Shown here: in pieces, positions 34,614 through 43,352 of the stretch | How the letters are laid out: the number at the start of each line of letters is the position of its first letter | How positions within the stretch are numbered: the first letter of the stretch is position 1 | Assembly (NCBI GenBank): GCA_029571225.1 | Contig: JAKPTF010000056.1 | Span: forward strand, 1 to 56,785 | From: Candidatus Omnitrophota bacterium | Lineage (GTDB): Bacteria > Omnitrophota > Gorgyraeia > Gygaellales > Profunditerraquicolaceae | DNA length: 56,785 nt | Direction: 5' to 3' | Notes under the pieces: generated by a model | What the model saw: only the letters and a program-made list of their open reading frames with translations | Database searches by the model: none | What the model was told of the DNA's origin: nothing | Position numbers and translations under genes: made by a program

Positions 34614-34641
34614 ATTATATACCTCCGCACGCATTTGTCAA
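34614..34641 (-). promoter_or_regulatory. Strong promoter of the pilin-oligosaccharyltransferase-glycan cluster
   Basis: On the minus strand a consensus -35 TTGACA (34636-34641) and a consensus -10 TATAAT (34614-34619) are 16 nt apart. The predicted start is near 34607. It sits directly behind the gspF stop and would raise pilin expression over the assembly genes upstream. Confidence 0.88.
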
Positions 34642-34646
34642 GCGCG

Positions 34647-35891
34647 TTACGAACCTCCGATCTTGGTCATCTGGAATATGGGCAGGAACATCCCGACGAC
34701 CATCATGCCGACCACAAGGCCCATGAAAATCAGCATCATGGGCTCAAAAAGCGTCAGGATCCTCGCAAGGAAAGTGCTGACGTACTCCTGATAGAACGCG
34801 TTGATACGCTTGAACATCTGTGACAGTTCGCCTATCTCTTCTCCGATCGTGACCATCTGGACGACCATGGGCTCGAAGAACTGGCTCTGCTCCATGGGAA
34901 CGCTCAGGGGCTTTCCTGAACGGACGTCTTCCTTGATCTGGTGCACAATCTCTCCCAGGATCACGGAGCCGACGCTTTTCTCAGTAATTTCCAGCGAATA
35001 AAGAATGGGCACACCGCTTTCGACCAGCGTGGACATCTCGGACGAAAACCGCTCCACGCACAATGCCCTGAAAAAATCCCCGAACAGGGGCAGGCGGAAC
35101 AGGAAATGTTCCCACTGCCTCTGTCCCTCATGCGTGTGGATGTATTTGCGGAATAGATAAATAGCCACGATGATGCCAGCGCAGATCAGAATGATGAATT
35201 TCCTGATGAATTCGCTTACCGACATGAGGACCTTGGTAGGGCCCGGCAGGTCAAGGTCAAAGCCGCGGAACACCTCTGCAAAGGTCGGAACAATCTTGAT
35301 GGTCAGGAATAATAACGCGCCCAGCGATCCGGCCAGGAGAATGGACGGGTAGATCAGCGCTGATATCAATTTGCGCCTGAATTCGGCGTTGCGCTCAAGA
35401 TACATGGCAAGACGGTCAAGGACCACCGCGAGGTTGCCCGAAGCTTCGCCTGATTCGACAAGGTTAATCCACAACTCAGAAAAAATATCTTTATGCTTTT
35501 CAAGCGCTTCATGGAAACTCAACCCCTGTTCCATCTCCTTCTGAAGGTTTTTGATAACGGCGTAGAGCCGGGTGCTCGTTACCTGTTTGCCTATAGTCTC
35601 AAGGCTTGCGAGGATGGTGACTCCGGAGCCCAGCAGCGTCGCCAGTTGCCTGCAGAAAAGCACCAGGTCGTTTGCATTGACGCCGAAATGCCGTTTGAGC
35701 GCGAAACTCGGCCTACCCGTTGCTTCTCTCATGGCCGTGCCCAATTCCACGTTACCTGCGCTCATGATGCTGACGACCGTCAGCTCCATATTCTGCAATC
35801 GGCCGATCAATTCCTCTTCGTTGGTGCCTTCTTCGACGCCCGTAACCTTCTTGCCGTCTCTGTTCCGGGCTATATACATGAACCGTGGCAT
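34647..35891 (-). CDS. gspF: Type II secretion / type IV pilus inner-membrane platform protein
   Basis: I chose the ATG at 35891 (414 residues, MPRFMYIARNRDGKKV), overlapping the gspE stop by one base (TAATG). The protein has two repeated GspF domains, seen as SGEASGNLAVVLDRLA near 150 and IGEEIGELSQMFKRI near 355, and about three membrane segments near 165-190, 215-240 and 385-405. It anchors the assembly ATPase in the inner membrane. PilC is the pilus name of the same family. Confidence 0.94.
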   Translation of the reverse strand: MPRFMYIARNRDGKKVTGVEEGTNEEELIGRLQNMELTVVSIMSAGNVELGTAMREATGRPSFALKRHFGVNANDLVLFCRQLATLLGSGVTILASLETIGKQVTSTRLYAVIKNLQKEMEQGLSFHEALEKHKDIFSELWINLVESGEASGNLAVVLDRLAMYLERNAEFRRKLISALIYPSILLAGSLGALLFLTIKIVPTFAEVFRGFDLDLPGPTKVLMSVSEFIRKFIILICAGIIVAIYLFRKYIHTHEGQRQWEHFLFRLPLFGDFFRALCVERFSSEMSTLVESGVPILYSLEITEKSVGSVILGEIVHQIKEDVRSGKPLSVPMEQSQFFEPMVVQMVTIGEEIGELSQMFKRINAFYQEYVSTFLARILTLFEPMMLIFMGLVVGMMVVGMFLPIFQMTKIGGS

Positions 35892-37612
35892 TATCCTGCT
35901 CCTATGGTGACTGAAAGGGCCTCTTCGAACGAGGTAACCCCTGCCTCGACTTTGCGAATGGCCGACTCGAACAATGTCTGCATGCCCCCAGCGACCGCAA
36001 CCTCGCGTATTTTCAGGAACGACGCGCGCTGATTGATCAGCTCCCGTATCTGCTCGTTGATGACGAGGACCTCTCCGATAGCGATCCTGCCGCGGTATCC
36101 GATCTGGTTGCACTTAGGGCAGCCTTTTGGCCTGAACAACAGGTCGGCCTTAACCTTGACTGACCCGAGTTCCTCGGCGGTCGGCTCGTAAGCCTCCTTG
36201 CAATCAGGGCAGAGCCTACGTATCAAACGCTGCGCCACTACAAGTATGAGCGTCGGGGATATAAGATAAGGTTCGACGCCGATATCTATCAGCCGATTGA
36301 CGGCAGACGGCGCGTCGTTGGTATGCAGTGTGCTCAAGACCAGATGGCCGGTTAAGGATGACCGCAGGCAGATTTCCGCGGTCTCCAGGTCGCGGACCTC
36401 ACCGACGAGCATGACATCGGGGTCTTGGCGCAAAAACGAGCGCAGTGCCGCGGCGAACGTCAGGCCAATCTCCGGTTTGACCTGCACCTGGTTGACGCCG
36501 TCAAGCTTGAATTCGACCGGGTCCTCGACCGTGACGATGTTCCTCGAAGGGCTCTTGATTTCGTTGAGCATGGCATACAGGGAGGTGGACTTGCCGCTTC
36601 CCGTAGGTCCGGTTACGAAAATCAGGCCATAGGGCATCTGTATTGCTCGCCTGATCTCTTCAAGCTGTTTGGGTTCATAGCCCATCTGGCTCAGGGACAA
36701 AAGCGTAGATCCTTTGTCAAGGATCCTCAGGACTGCTTTTTCACCCCAAATCGTCGGAACTGTCGAAACGCGCAGGTCTATGACCCGGTCATCCAGCTTG
36801 ACCACAATCGCTCCGTCCTGCGGCAACCTTTTTTCAGCGATATCTAGTTTGGCTAGTATCTTGACGCGCGACACAAGCGCAAGGTTCAGATGCTTTGCCG
36901 GAGGCGGGATCTCGTAAAGCTTACCGTCTATCCTGTAACGGAGGCTGATGCGGTCCTTGAAAGGCTCGATGTGTATATCCGATGCCCGCTCGTTGATCGC
37001 CTGCCTGATTATCAGGTCCACAAGCTTTACCACCGGGGCCTCTTCGGCGCGGGCAACGAGCTTATCAAGGCTCAATTCCTCTTCATGGGATTCAATTGTA
37101 GCAGCCGGCTCTTCGGCTTCGCTCTTTTCGTATGACGCGCTGACGGCGGATTTGAGCATGCTCGATTTGCCGTAAAAGTCATCCATCGCCTTAAGAATAT
37201 CCGATCTCGTGGCTATAACGGGATTGATCTCGCAGCCGGTCAGTTTGCGCAGGTTGTCGATGAGGATCAGATCAAGCGGATCAGCCATCGCTACGGTCAG
37301 GGATTTGAGCGTGTGCGACAAAGGAAGGACGAAATTCTTTATTGCGAATTCATGGGGTATAAACTGATCGAGCTTTTGATCGATCGCGGGCTTGAGCATG
37401 CCTGCGGAAAAAGAAAAAAAAGCCAGCCCCAGCTGTTTGCCCACAACCTTGACAATCTGTTCCTCGGTCACGATCCCAAGTTTTACGAGGACCTCTCCGA
37501 GCCTTCCACCTTCTTTACGCTGATGATTGATCGCCTTATCAAGGTCGGAAGGGGTGATCAACCCCTCGGTAATAAGCAGCTCTCCCAATTTGAAATATTT
37601 TTCTGTCGCCAT
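35891..37612 (-). CDS. gspE: Type II secretion / type IV pilus assembly ATPase
   Basis: A 573-residue cytoplasmic ATPase of the GspE/PilB family. An N-terminal MshEN-type region (LGELLITEGLITPSDLDKA and a second helix repeat) is followed by the ATPase core: Walker A GPTGSGKST near 345, Asp box VTVEDPVEF, Walker B DPDVMLVGEVRD, and the zinc-binding CPDC and CPKC pair near 475-510. It powers pilin addition. It has no N-X-S/T sequon in 573 residues, a useful control for the pilins. Confidence 0.96.
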   Translation of the reverse strand: MATEKYFKLGELLITEGLITPSDLDKAINHQRKEGGRLGEVLVKLGIVTEEQIVKVVGKQLGLAFFSFSAGMLKPAIDQKLDQFIPHEFAIKNFVLPLSHTLKSLTVAMADPLDLILIDNLRKLTGCEINPVIATRSDILKAMDDFYGKSSMLKSAVSASYEKSEAEEPAATIESHEEELSLDKLVARAEEAPVVKLVDLIIRQAINERASDIHIEPFKDRISLRYRIDGKLYEIPPPAKHLNLALVSRVKILAKLDIAEKRLPQDGAIVVKLDDRVIDLRVSTVPTIWGEKAVLRILDKGSTLLSLSQMGYEPKQLEEIRRAIQMPYGLIFVTGPTGSGKSTSLYAMLNEIKSPSRNIVTVEDPVEFKLDGVNQVQVKPEIGLTFAAALRSFLRQDPDVMLVGEVRDLETAEICLRSSLTGHLVLSTLHTNDAPSAVNRLIDIGVEPYLISPTLILVVAQRLIRRLCPDCKEAYEPTAEELGSVKVKADLLFRPKGCPKCNQIGYRGRIAIGEVLVINEQIRELINQRASFLKIREVAVAGGMQTLFESAIRKVEAGVTSFEEALSVTIGAG

Positions 37613-37633
37613 TATGGGTTACGTTCAATCGTA

Positions 37634-39235
37634 TTAACGGTCAAAATTATTCAACGCGGTATTCACTGCTTCGTGGCGCGTGAACAGCGTGACCTTGTTG
37701 GCCTGGGACCGCTGCCTGTTGGCGCCGGTAGGCGCCCTGGGGCCCCGTCTTTGCGACAACGGGGCTGCCTGATCTTTGACGATATGCGGGGTTATGAAAA
37801 CAAGAAGCTCCCGTTCTTCGTTCTGACTCTGGTCCTTGCCCCTGAACGCCATTCCCAGTATCGGAATGTCGCCAAGCACAGGGATTTTGGTTTTGATGAC
37901 CTCCTTTTCAAGTTTGATGAGCCCTCCGATAACAACGGTTTCCCCGTCTTTAATCTTTATAATGGATTTGGACGCGCGGACCTCCGGGTCGAGATTATAT
38001 TCTACCGAGCCGGCGCTCTGGCTGGTCGTGCTCGACTTGGGATTAACAACAAGCACGATCTCTCCCGTATCTTCGTTTATCATGGGGGTCACGCGCAGGA
38101 ATACGCCGATACCCTCGGGCGTAAGCGACAGGGATGAGGCGCGTTCATAGGTATATGTCCGGTCGCCTGTTTCTTCGTCTATCTCTTCCGTGCGCGACAC
38201 GATCTCGTCTTTTGTGATGCCGATCTCCGCTGTTTCGTGATTAAGGGTCATGATCCTGGGGCGCGCCAGGAGCTTTGTCGAGGTATCCTTTTTCAACAGG
38301 TCAAATGACACTGACCACATATTGCTTCCCGAATAAAAATCAAGGTTTCCCGCTGTCCGGGCCAGGGTCCCGCCGGAACCCTTGAAAGACGCCGTTGAGA
38401 AGGGGAATGCGATATTCTTGCTCCCAAGGGTCAATCCGAGGTTCATGATCGGATTATTGCCGAAGTTGAAACCAAGCTTGTCAACCAAATCTTTTCTGAC
38501 GTCGAGCATTTCAACATCAAGCATGACCTGCGACTGCGGCACGTCAAGGGCGGCGATGAGCGACCTGATCTGCGGGAACCTGTTCGGGACATCGGTGACT
38601 ATAATGCTGTTTGTCTTGTTGTCCTCGGAAACTTTTCCCACTGCGCTTAACATCTGCTGGATCATGGATTTAACGTCGGATATATCAGCCGCGGCCGTTT
38701 CTGCCTGCCCCCCCCCTTGCGTGCTCGTCAAGCCGCCGGTAAACATACCTGTCCTCTGCTTTTCCATGTTCGATGTCGATACTGAACGGTGTTTGAGCCT
38801 GAATACTTCGGTGACGAGGTCAGCATCCTCTTCCTTGCCCCGTACCACGAATATGCCCGCGTCCTCGTCGAACTCATAGGTCAGTTTGTTCGTGTCAAAG
38901 AGCTTGTCCATTGCCAGTTTAATCGGGACCTTGTCAAGGTACAACGTGATCTTCTTGTTTTCCACAGCTTCAGACGCGATGAAATTAAGGCCTGACTGGA
39001 TGGAGAAAATTTTCAGGATATCGCGAAGGTTCGCCTCCTGCAGGTCCATGGATATGGTCTGCTCAGGCGATATCGTTTCGTCAAATACCGCCTCGCTCTG
39101 CATAGGCATACCAACAGCGACGCCTGGCCCCCCACCCCTGCCCAGAGAAGCGCTGTCCTGCGCGCGCAGCGCGATCGGGAATAGGCTGAATGCCGCGGTC
39201 AATAACAAAACCGATAATCTTGTGAATTTATGCAT
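37634..39235 (-). CDS. gspD: Secretin (GspD/PilQ family)
   Basis: A 533-residue outer-membrane secretin with a signal peptide (MHKFTRLSVLLLTAAFSLFPIALRA, cut near 25). An STN/N0-like region is at about 45-125, an N1 domain with TNSIIVTDVPNRFPQIR near 195, and the C-terminal secretin barrel with VVIGGLIKLE and VPVLGDIP-type motif (here IPVLGDIPILG) and ELLVFITPHIV near 490. The last 40 residues are a basic, disordered tail. It forms the outer-membrane pore for the pilus or secreted protein. Confidence 0.94.
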   Translation of the reverse strand: MHKFTRLSVLLLTAAFSLFPIALRAQDSASLGRGGGPGVAVGMPMQSEAVFDETISPEQTISMDLQEANLRDILKIFSIQSGLNFIASEAVENKKITLYLDKVPIKLAMDKLFDTNKLTYEFDEDAGIFVVRGKEEDADLVTEVFRLKHRSVSTSNMEKQRTGMFTGGLTSTQGGGQAETAAADISDVKSMIQQMLSAVGKVSEDNKTNSIIVTDVPNRFPQIRSLIAALDVPQSQVMLDVEMLDVRKDLVDKLGFNFGNNPIMNLGLTLGSKNIAFPFSTASFKGSGGTLARTAGNLDFYSGSNMWSVSFDLLKKDTSTKLLARPRIMTLNHETAEIGITKDEIVSRTEEIDEETGDRTYTYERASSLSLTPEGIGVFLRVTPMINEDTGEIVLVVNPKSSTTSQSAGSVEYNLDPEVRASKSIIKIKDGETVVIGGLIKLEKEVIKTKIPVLGDIPILGMAFRGKDQSQNEERELLVFITPHIVKDQAAPLSQRRGPRAPTGANRQRSQANKVTLFTRHEAVNTALNNFDR

Positions 39236-39257
39236 GATAAACCTCCTTTAGCCGCCC

Positions 39258-39716
39258 TTACGGCGCGTTCTGGCCTGATTGCTGCCGGCCCTTGCTCATT
39301 CCCGGAGCAGGCACGCTGAACCTCTGATTTTTATACGACAGGACCAATCCTTCCTTAGAAATGGATATAACCTGGACTTCGTCTATAATGTCGCCGGCCC
39401 GCACGACCTTACCGTTGACGATCGCCTGAGGAAAACTGCTCCCCCAGGTGATGCCCGAAACAGCTATAGGCGGCGGGACGAAATTCTCTTCGGCTATAAG
39501 CTGGGTAACCGGAAGCGGAACCTCTTCCTTCCTGATATATGCCTCAAATGGGTCCCGGAGGTTTTCCGACGTATACGGGACCGTTTTGACATATTCCGAT
39601 TGTACAGCAATAGCGGGTTCTTCCTGGCAAAGTGCAGTCGAGGCGATGGAACACACGATTATCGCGCTTGCCACGAACGCGAAACCCGTCCTCTTATTCC
39701 TCATAGTCCTGTTCAT
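39258..39716 (-). CDS. PilP/GspC-like periplasmic linker protein
   Basis: A 152-residue protein with an N-terminal signal or anchor near 12-30. The LRDPFEAYIRKEE stretch near 57 is the hallmark of PilP/GspC-type proteins, and a small beta domain follows (AVSGITWGSSFPQAIVNGKVVRAGD) like the homology-region or PilP fold. Such proteins link the inner-membrane PilMNO complex to the secretin, and the secretin gene comes next. Confidence 0.85.
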   Translation of the reverse strand: MNRTMRNKRTGFAFVASAIIVCSIASTALCQEEPAIAVQSEYVKTVPYTSENLRDPFEAYIRKEEVPLPVTQLIAEENFVPPPIAVSGITWGSSFPQAIVNGKVVRAGDIIDEVQVISISKEGLVLSYKNQRFSVPAPGMSKGRQQSGQNAP

Positions 39717-39722
39717 ACACCC

Positions 39723-40250
39723 TCAATCTCGCAAAAGGATCGCACTGACTTCAAGCTCTGCCTGCAATTTATATCTCCTGGATTCCCGCGACGGATCAGG
39801 ATGGACGGACATTCTGTCTATCGAGAACATGAACGGGTGGCTCTCCAGGGCGCTGACGAATTTTCCGAACGCGTGATAATTATCCGCGGCGATGCTTATG
39901 GCGAACGGGTAGGTGCTGTATCCTGCGGCCCTTTGTTCGGAGGGCAGAGGTTTGATCACATTAATCTTTACCTGATGATCCCGCGCAATGGCGTTAAGCG
40001 TTGGCAGAAAGGCAGCCTCATCCTTATTATTTATCAGGCGGCGCAGGTTCTTGATTTTTTTCTCTGACTGGCTGATCTGGGTCAGGACAGCGCTCTTCTG
40101 CGACTCCATCTCGGTCTGGGCCTTGATGGCCTCTACCTGTTTCTGCTGGGCCGCGAAGATCTTATACGCGAAAATAACCATAACCCCCAGGACAGCTATA
40201 TTCAGGATGTTCTTCTGCAACTTTATGACCATATCGTCCATCAGCATCAT
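39723..40250 (-). CDS. PilO/GspM-like assembly protein
   Basis: A 175-residue protein with one membrane segment near 13-30, a coiled coil (residues about 35-75, KQVEAIKAQTEMESQKSA) and a small alpha-beta domain. The order PilMN-PilO-PilP-secretin in this cluster identifies it as the PilO/GspM member of the alignment complex. Sequence conservation of this family is low, so the call depends on position and layout. Confidence 0.78.
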   Translation of the reverse strand: MMLMDDMVIKLQKNILNIAVLGVMVIFAYKIFAAQQKQVEAIKAQTEMESQKSAVLTQISQSEKKIKNLRRLINNKDEAAFLPTLNAIARDHQVKINVIKPLPSEQRAAGYSTYPFAISIAADNYHAFGKFVSALESHPFMFSIDRMSVHPDPSRESRRYKLQAELEVSAILLRD

Positions 40251-40254
40251 ACGA

Positions 40255-41793
40255 TCACCGCGTCCCTTTGCACATTATGACAAAGCTCGTCACCGGGGTA
40301 TTATCAAGCTTTTCCTGCGTCGCCGAAGTCATCTTTATATCCCTGAAGACGACGGAGAATTTCTGGTTCTCCTTGAGCCGTGTCAAAAAATTGTTGATCG
40401 CCTCAAGCTCCCTGTTGCTGTCTTCCAGGTAGGCCCATCCGTATATGACCAGTTCAACCGTATTCTGCTTATCGGTGAAGGCGAAATCCCTGAACCACAC
40501 GCCTTCGGGAATGACCTGCGGGATGACGTCAAGCTCTTCTGTCAGAAATAAGCGTTTACGAAGCTGGGAATCGATATTCCGCAGCCTCTCGATATACTGG
40601 GCGTTCTTGGCATTAACCTCGTCAATGCTGGCGGATGGCGCGACGCCGGCAACGCGAGGCTGCGAACTAATCGCCATATCCCTTTCCCGTTCTGCCGGAA
40701 CCCGTTTATATAGCCCCCAGCCGAATACCACGCCGCACAGCAAAAGGCCCCACAGAACATACTTCATGGAAAAGTTGAACTGCGGCATCTTAAGCGCATG
40801 CGCCATGGGCCGGGCATGCGCTGTTTTTGTCTTCATCGTAACGGCCAGCAGATCAACCTTGACCTTCGGAACAACGGCTTTGGTCTGCGATGCGGCATAG
40901 GCCTTGTAAAACCCAAGCGAGAACGCGCCTGGCCGGTCAACGAGGCCGCTCAATTCGACAAATCGCGATGCCAGGGCCCGGTCCTTCACAAAATTTTCGA
41001 GTTCAACGCGATATTCCGGAGGCGCAACGAATATCAGCTTTTTGATATTCCTGGTAGGAAATTTCCTTAAATAATAATCCAGAGAAACTCGGACTTCGAT
41101 CTTAAGCTTCTCTATTTTATCCGCAAGGGCGAGTTTTTCTATCTTGACACTGCCTTCATCTGTATATCCGGAAAGCACGATATCCCTGCTGAATAACGGA
41201 AAACCGTCCTCAAGCACGACGAAATTCACCTCATCGTCCTCGGCAGGGTCTGCATAGACGACCGCGCAGGTATCCTTTTCCCTGATATTTGCCTGCTGAA
41301 GAAGACGGATAGCGGAAAAACCGGCATATTCGACCGAATCGACCTTCAAATTCGATTCAATGGCCATTGCCGTGTATTTTGCCAGGATGTCCTTCTTGAT
41401 TCCGACAAACAAAATCAGGTTTTTTTTGTTAGGCTTGTCAAAGAACGTCCTGAAATCTGCGGCCAGTTCTTCCACCTTGAACGGGATATACTTCTTTGCC
41501 TCAAATCGGACGGCGTCGTGAAGCTCGTTCTGCGGCAGCACGGGCATGTGGAAGGTGCGGATAATAAAATCCTTCCCGGGAATAACCATGTTCACAGACT
41601 TGGATTCAACGGGATTCTTCCTGAGCTGCTCGGACAGCATCTGGGCGATCTTGACGTCCTCCGAAGCCTTGTCATCCAGAATATTGGTCTCGCTCTTGGG
41701 CACGGGGAACTGGATGACCTTGCTGATCTTCTTTCCGTCAGCTTCTATAAGATGTATGTTGCGTGGGCCGAAATATAGCCCTAATGATTTCAT
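40255..41793 (-). CDS. PilM-PilN fusion (GspL-like)
   Basis: A 512-residue protein. Residues 1-330 are an actin-like PilM domain (MKSLGLYFGPRNIHLIEAD, then VNMVIPGKDFIIRTFHMP near 70 and AVVYADPAEDDEVNFVVLEDG near 180). A membrane segment is near 350-370 (KYVLWGLLLCGVVFGWGLY) and the end is PilN-like (ERLRNIDSQLRKRLFLTEELD with a small domain). The fusion is the GspL layout. It is coupled to the HTH gene by ATGA. Only one N-X-S sequon occurs, at the membrane border. Confidence 0.86.
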   Translation of the reverse strand: MKSLGLYFGPRNIHLIEADGKKISKVIQFPVPKSETNILDDKASEDVKIAQMLSEQLRKNPVESKSVNMVIPGKDFIIRTFHMPVLPQNELHDAVRFEAKKYIPFKVEELAADFRTFFDKPNKKNLILFVGIKKDILAKYTAMAIESNLKVDSVEYAGFSAIRLLQQANIREKDTCAVVYADPAEDDEVNFVVLEDGFPLFSRDIVLSGYTDEGSVKIEKLALADKIEKLKIEVRVSLDYYLRKFPTRNIKKLIFVAPPEYRVELENFVKDRALASRFVELSGLVDRPGAFSLGFYKAYAASQTKAVVPKVKVDLLAVTMKTKTAHARPMAHALKMPQFNFSMKYVLWGLLLCGVVFGWGLYKRVPAERERDMAISSQPRVAGVAPSASIDEVNAKNAQYIERLRNIDSQLRKRLFLTEELDVIPQVIPEGVWFRDFAFTDKQNTVELVIYGWAYLEDSNRELEAINNFLTRLKENQKFSVVFRDIKMTSATQEKLDNTPVTSFVIMCKGTR

Positions 41794-41981
41794 TGGTTGA
41801 CTCCCGGCTTGGGCATCCTGCGCCTGCTTTTCAACCAGGCATCTATATCCTTACGGTCAAAACGCCAGACGCCTCCGACCTTTATACCGGATATCTTGCC
41901 CTGGTATAACCAGTTATAAATGGTCTGTTTTTGTATTCTAAGATAATCTGCCAGTTCTTCAATATTTATTAGTCTAGTCAT
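41790..41981 (-). CDS. Small HTH DNA-binding protein (excisionase/HTH_17 type)
   Basis: A 63-residue protein: INIEELADYLRIQKQTIYNWLYQGKI followed by GIKVGGVWRFDRKDIDAWL, the winged HTH of the MerR/excisionase class. It is the first gene behind the promoter at 42022-42050 and is coupled by ATGA to the PilMN gene, so it probably regulates the assembly operon, perhaps by binding the AT-rich region just upstream. A role in DNA excision is less likely, with no integrase nearby. Confidence 0.87.
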   Translation of the reverse strand: MTRLINIEELADYLRIQKQTIYNWLYQGKISGIKVGGVWRFDRKDIDAWLKSRRRMPKPGVNQ

Positions 41982-42021
41982 GATATATTTATCTTAATAT
42001 GATTGAGAGTTATCAAAAAAG

Positions 42022-42050
42022 ATTAAACCATGTAAATACTTTTTTGTCAA
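42022..42050 (-). promoter_or_regulatory. Promoter of the HTH-pilus assembly operon
   Basis: On the minus strand -35 TTGACA (42045-42050) and -10 TTTAAT (42022-42027) have a 17-nt spacer. The predicted start is near 42015, about 35 nt before the HTH gene. Confidence 0.85.
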
Positions 42051-42493
42051 GAGTTATTTTTCAAAATTGTTTTTATAAATCAATTTTGTATGTTATTTAA
42101 ATAAATTTTGTTTTATTGTTACCTGAACTTAATTAAAATTACTCGATTAATAGCAGTAAGTACATAGCATCACCCGGTCATAGCGTCTGCAAATCTGATC
42201 GCCATGAAAATAATTTTTAATTGCTGCACATAGAGCGATTATGCATCTATAATTATATATATTTACAATAAATAAATAATATAAAAGTTATTATAAATTT
42301 ACTTATCATTTATTTAATATGTAATAATTCAATATTAATATAATAAAATTAGAATTAATAAAATTATTATAATATTACTTAAACTTACTCTTAGCAAGCA
42401 TAAACTATTATCAATGATAAGCTTATTCGGATAGATTTATTACGATGAATTGTGAAGCTATGAGGTGAGGATTAAGGAATGGTCGGAAGGAGC
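42051..42493. other. AT-rich non-coding island
   Basis: About 440 bp with no credible gene between the assembly operon and the PilX-like gene. Base composition is far more AT-rich than the rest, especially 42230-42400, which is built of A/T runs such as AATAAATAAATAATATAAAAG. A less extreme stretch lies at about 42140-42240. A short TTATCA/TGATAA hairpin lies near 42410-42422. It could be a regulatory region for the HTH protein or a silenced or curved segment. Confidence 0.6.
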
Positions 42494-42880
42494 TTATTTA
42501 TTCGGATCGTATTCGTAACGAACAACGATATCAAGTTTCCTTGTGCCGTTCAGACCTGAGCCTGGATCACCGATACTAACAGTTATATTATTTATTGAAC
42601 CAGGCAGATCAGGCTCATCTTTTGTGCATCCTAATCGGCATATAGTGTAGTTGCCAGGAGTTGACCATGTCGTGTCGTTTTGAGAAAGCATTTCTATCGC
42701 ATAATTCATAGCAAGTTTGGCAGCGTAATATGCCTGCATACGGCTTACGCTGTGATGCGTAAGCCTGCTCTGGCTCAATACGAGGTTCAGGGACATACCT
42801 GCAATGATGGCTGTCACTATCAACACCGCCAGCACCAGGTACAGCGCCATACCAGTTCGCCGGCGCAGATACGATCGCAT
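42494..42880 (-). CDS. PilX-like minor pilin with four sequons
   Basis: From the ATG at 42880, overlapping the upstream stop (TGATG), the protein has 128 residues. The N-terminus RRRTG/MALYLVLAVLIVTAIIAG followed by YYAAKLAMNYAIE matches the PilX/GspK-type minor pilins, which lack Glu5. Sequons NDT, NYT, NIT and NGT lie in the small globular part. It is separate from the main pilin cluster but shares its sequon richness. Confidence 0.82.
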   Translation of the reverse strand: MRSYLRRRTGMALYLVLAVLIVTAIIAGMSLNLVLSQSRLTHHSVSRMQAYYAAKLAMNYAIEMLSQNDTTWSTPGNYTICRLGCTKDEPDLPGSINNITVSIGDPGSGLNGTRKLDIVVRYEYDPNK

Positions 42881-43086
42881 CAATCGTTCTTGCGTAAGCA
42901 TGCTTTATAATCGCCGTTTATATCCTGCAGGATCACGTGTCCCTCCCTGGCGAGCCATCCCAGTGACATGAGCACGGTATCACGCGGCTTATCGATCCCC
43001 TTCACCAGATCCGAAACCGTAGCTTCTCCATGCTTGTCGAGATGATGCCAGATCTCTCCCGCAACTATGCCGATTGTTGTGATCAT
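42880..43086 (-). CDS. Small winged-helix protein (DUF2582-like)
   Basis: From the ATG at 43086 (68 residues), chosen for the strong AAGGAGG box 5 nt upstream and the promoter just before it. The sequence IGIVAGEIWHHLDKHGEATVSDLVKGI, then a VLMSLGWLAREGHV recognition-helix region and a KACLRKND end, fits a winged helix of the DUF2582 type. The function is unknown, possibly regulatory. It is coupled to the PilX-like gene by TGATG. Confidence 0.85.
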   Translation of the reverse strand: MITTIGIVAGEIWHHLDKHGEATVSDLVKGIDKPRDTVLMSLGWLAREGHVILQDINGDYKACLRKND

Positions 43087-43105
43087 TGTAACCTCCTTGA
43101 CATAA

Positions 43106-43134
43106 ATTGTATGGACAATAGAACCTGGTGTCAA
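43106..43134 (-). promoter_or_regulatory. Promoter of the winged-helix/PilX-like pair
   Basis: On the minus strand -35 TTGACA (43129-43134) and -10 TACAAT (43106-43111) are 17 nt apart, with the predicted start near 43099 and an AAGGAGG box before the gene. The -35 box overlaps the end of the zinc-ribbon gene. Confidence 0.85.
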
Positions 43135-43352
43135 GCCTTTTTGTTGTATGCACCGCATCGCGGGCAACACGAGATGACATCATCCTTTGTATTAATATAG
43201 GTATAGGTGCACACCGTGCAGAACCAGATATGTTTCGGGTCGAGAAAGAGCTCTTTTTTGCGCAGCGGCCTTTGAAGCCACCACATTGTAAAACCCCATG
43301 CGACCGCTGCCGTCTCTATACAGGCCAGAAAAACCACCAGGTCAATGTTCAT
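43131..43352 (-). CDS. Small membrane-anchored zinc-ribbon protein
   Basis: A 73-residue protein with one N-terminal membrane segment (residues 4-26) and a cytoplasmic zinc-ribbon-like tail: CTVC near 45-48 and CPRC near 63-66, with a basic end. I know no function for it. It overlaps the end of the TonB-like gene by 11 nt and is the last gene of the ExbB/ExbD/TonB-like run. Confidence 0.75.
   Translation of the reverse strand: MNIDLVVFLACIETAAVAWGFTMWWLQRPLRKKELFLDPKHIWFCTVCTYTYINTKDDVISCCPRCGAYNKKA

Noticed and set aside
41790-41981. Excisionase of an integrated element
   Set aside because: The HTH fold is of the excisionase type, but no integrase, attachment repeats or phage genes are near and the gene is coupled to pilus assembly genes.
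42051-42493. AT-rich island as a replication origin or CRISPR leader
   Set aside because: No DnaA boxes, no regularly spaced repeats and no cas genes. Only A/T runs and one small hairpin were found.
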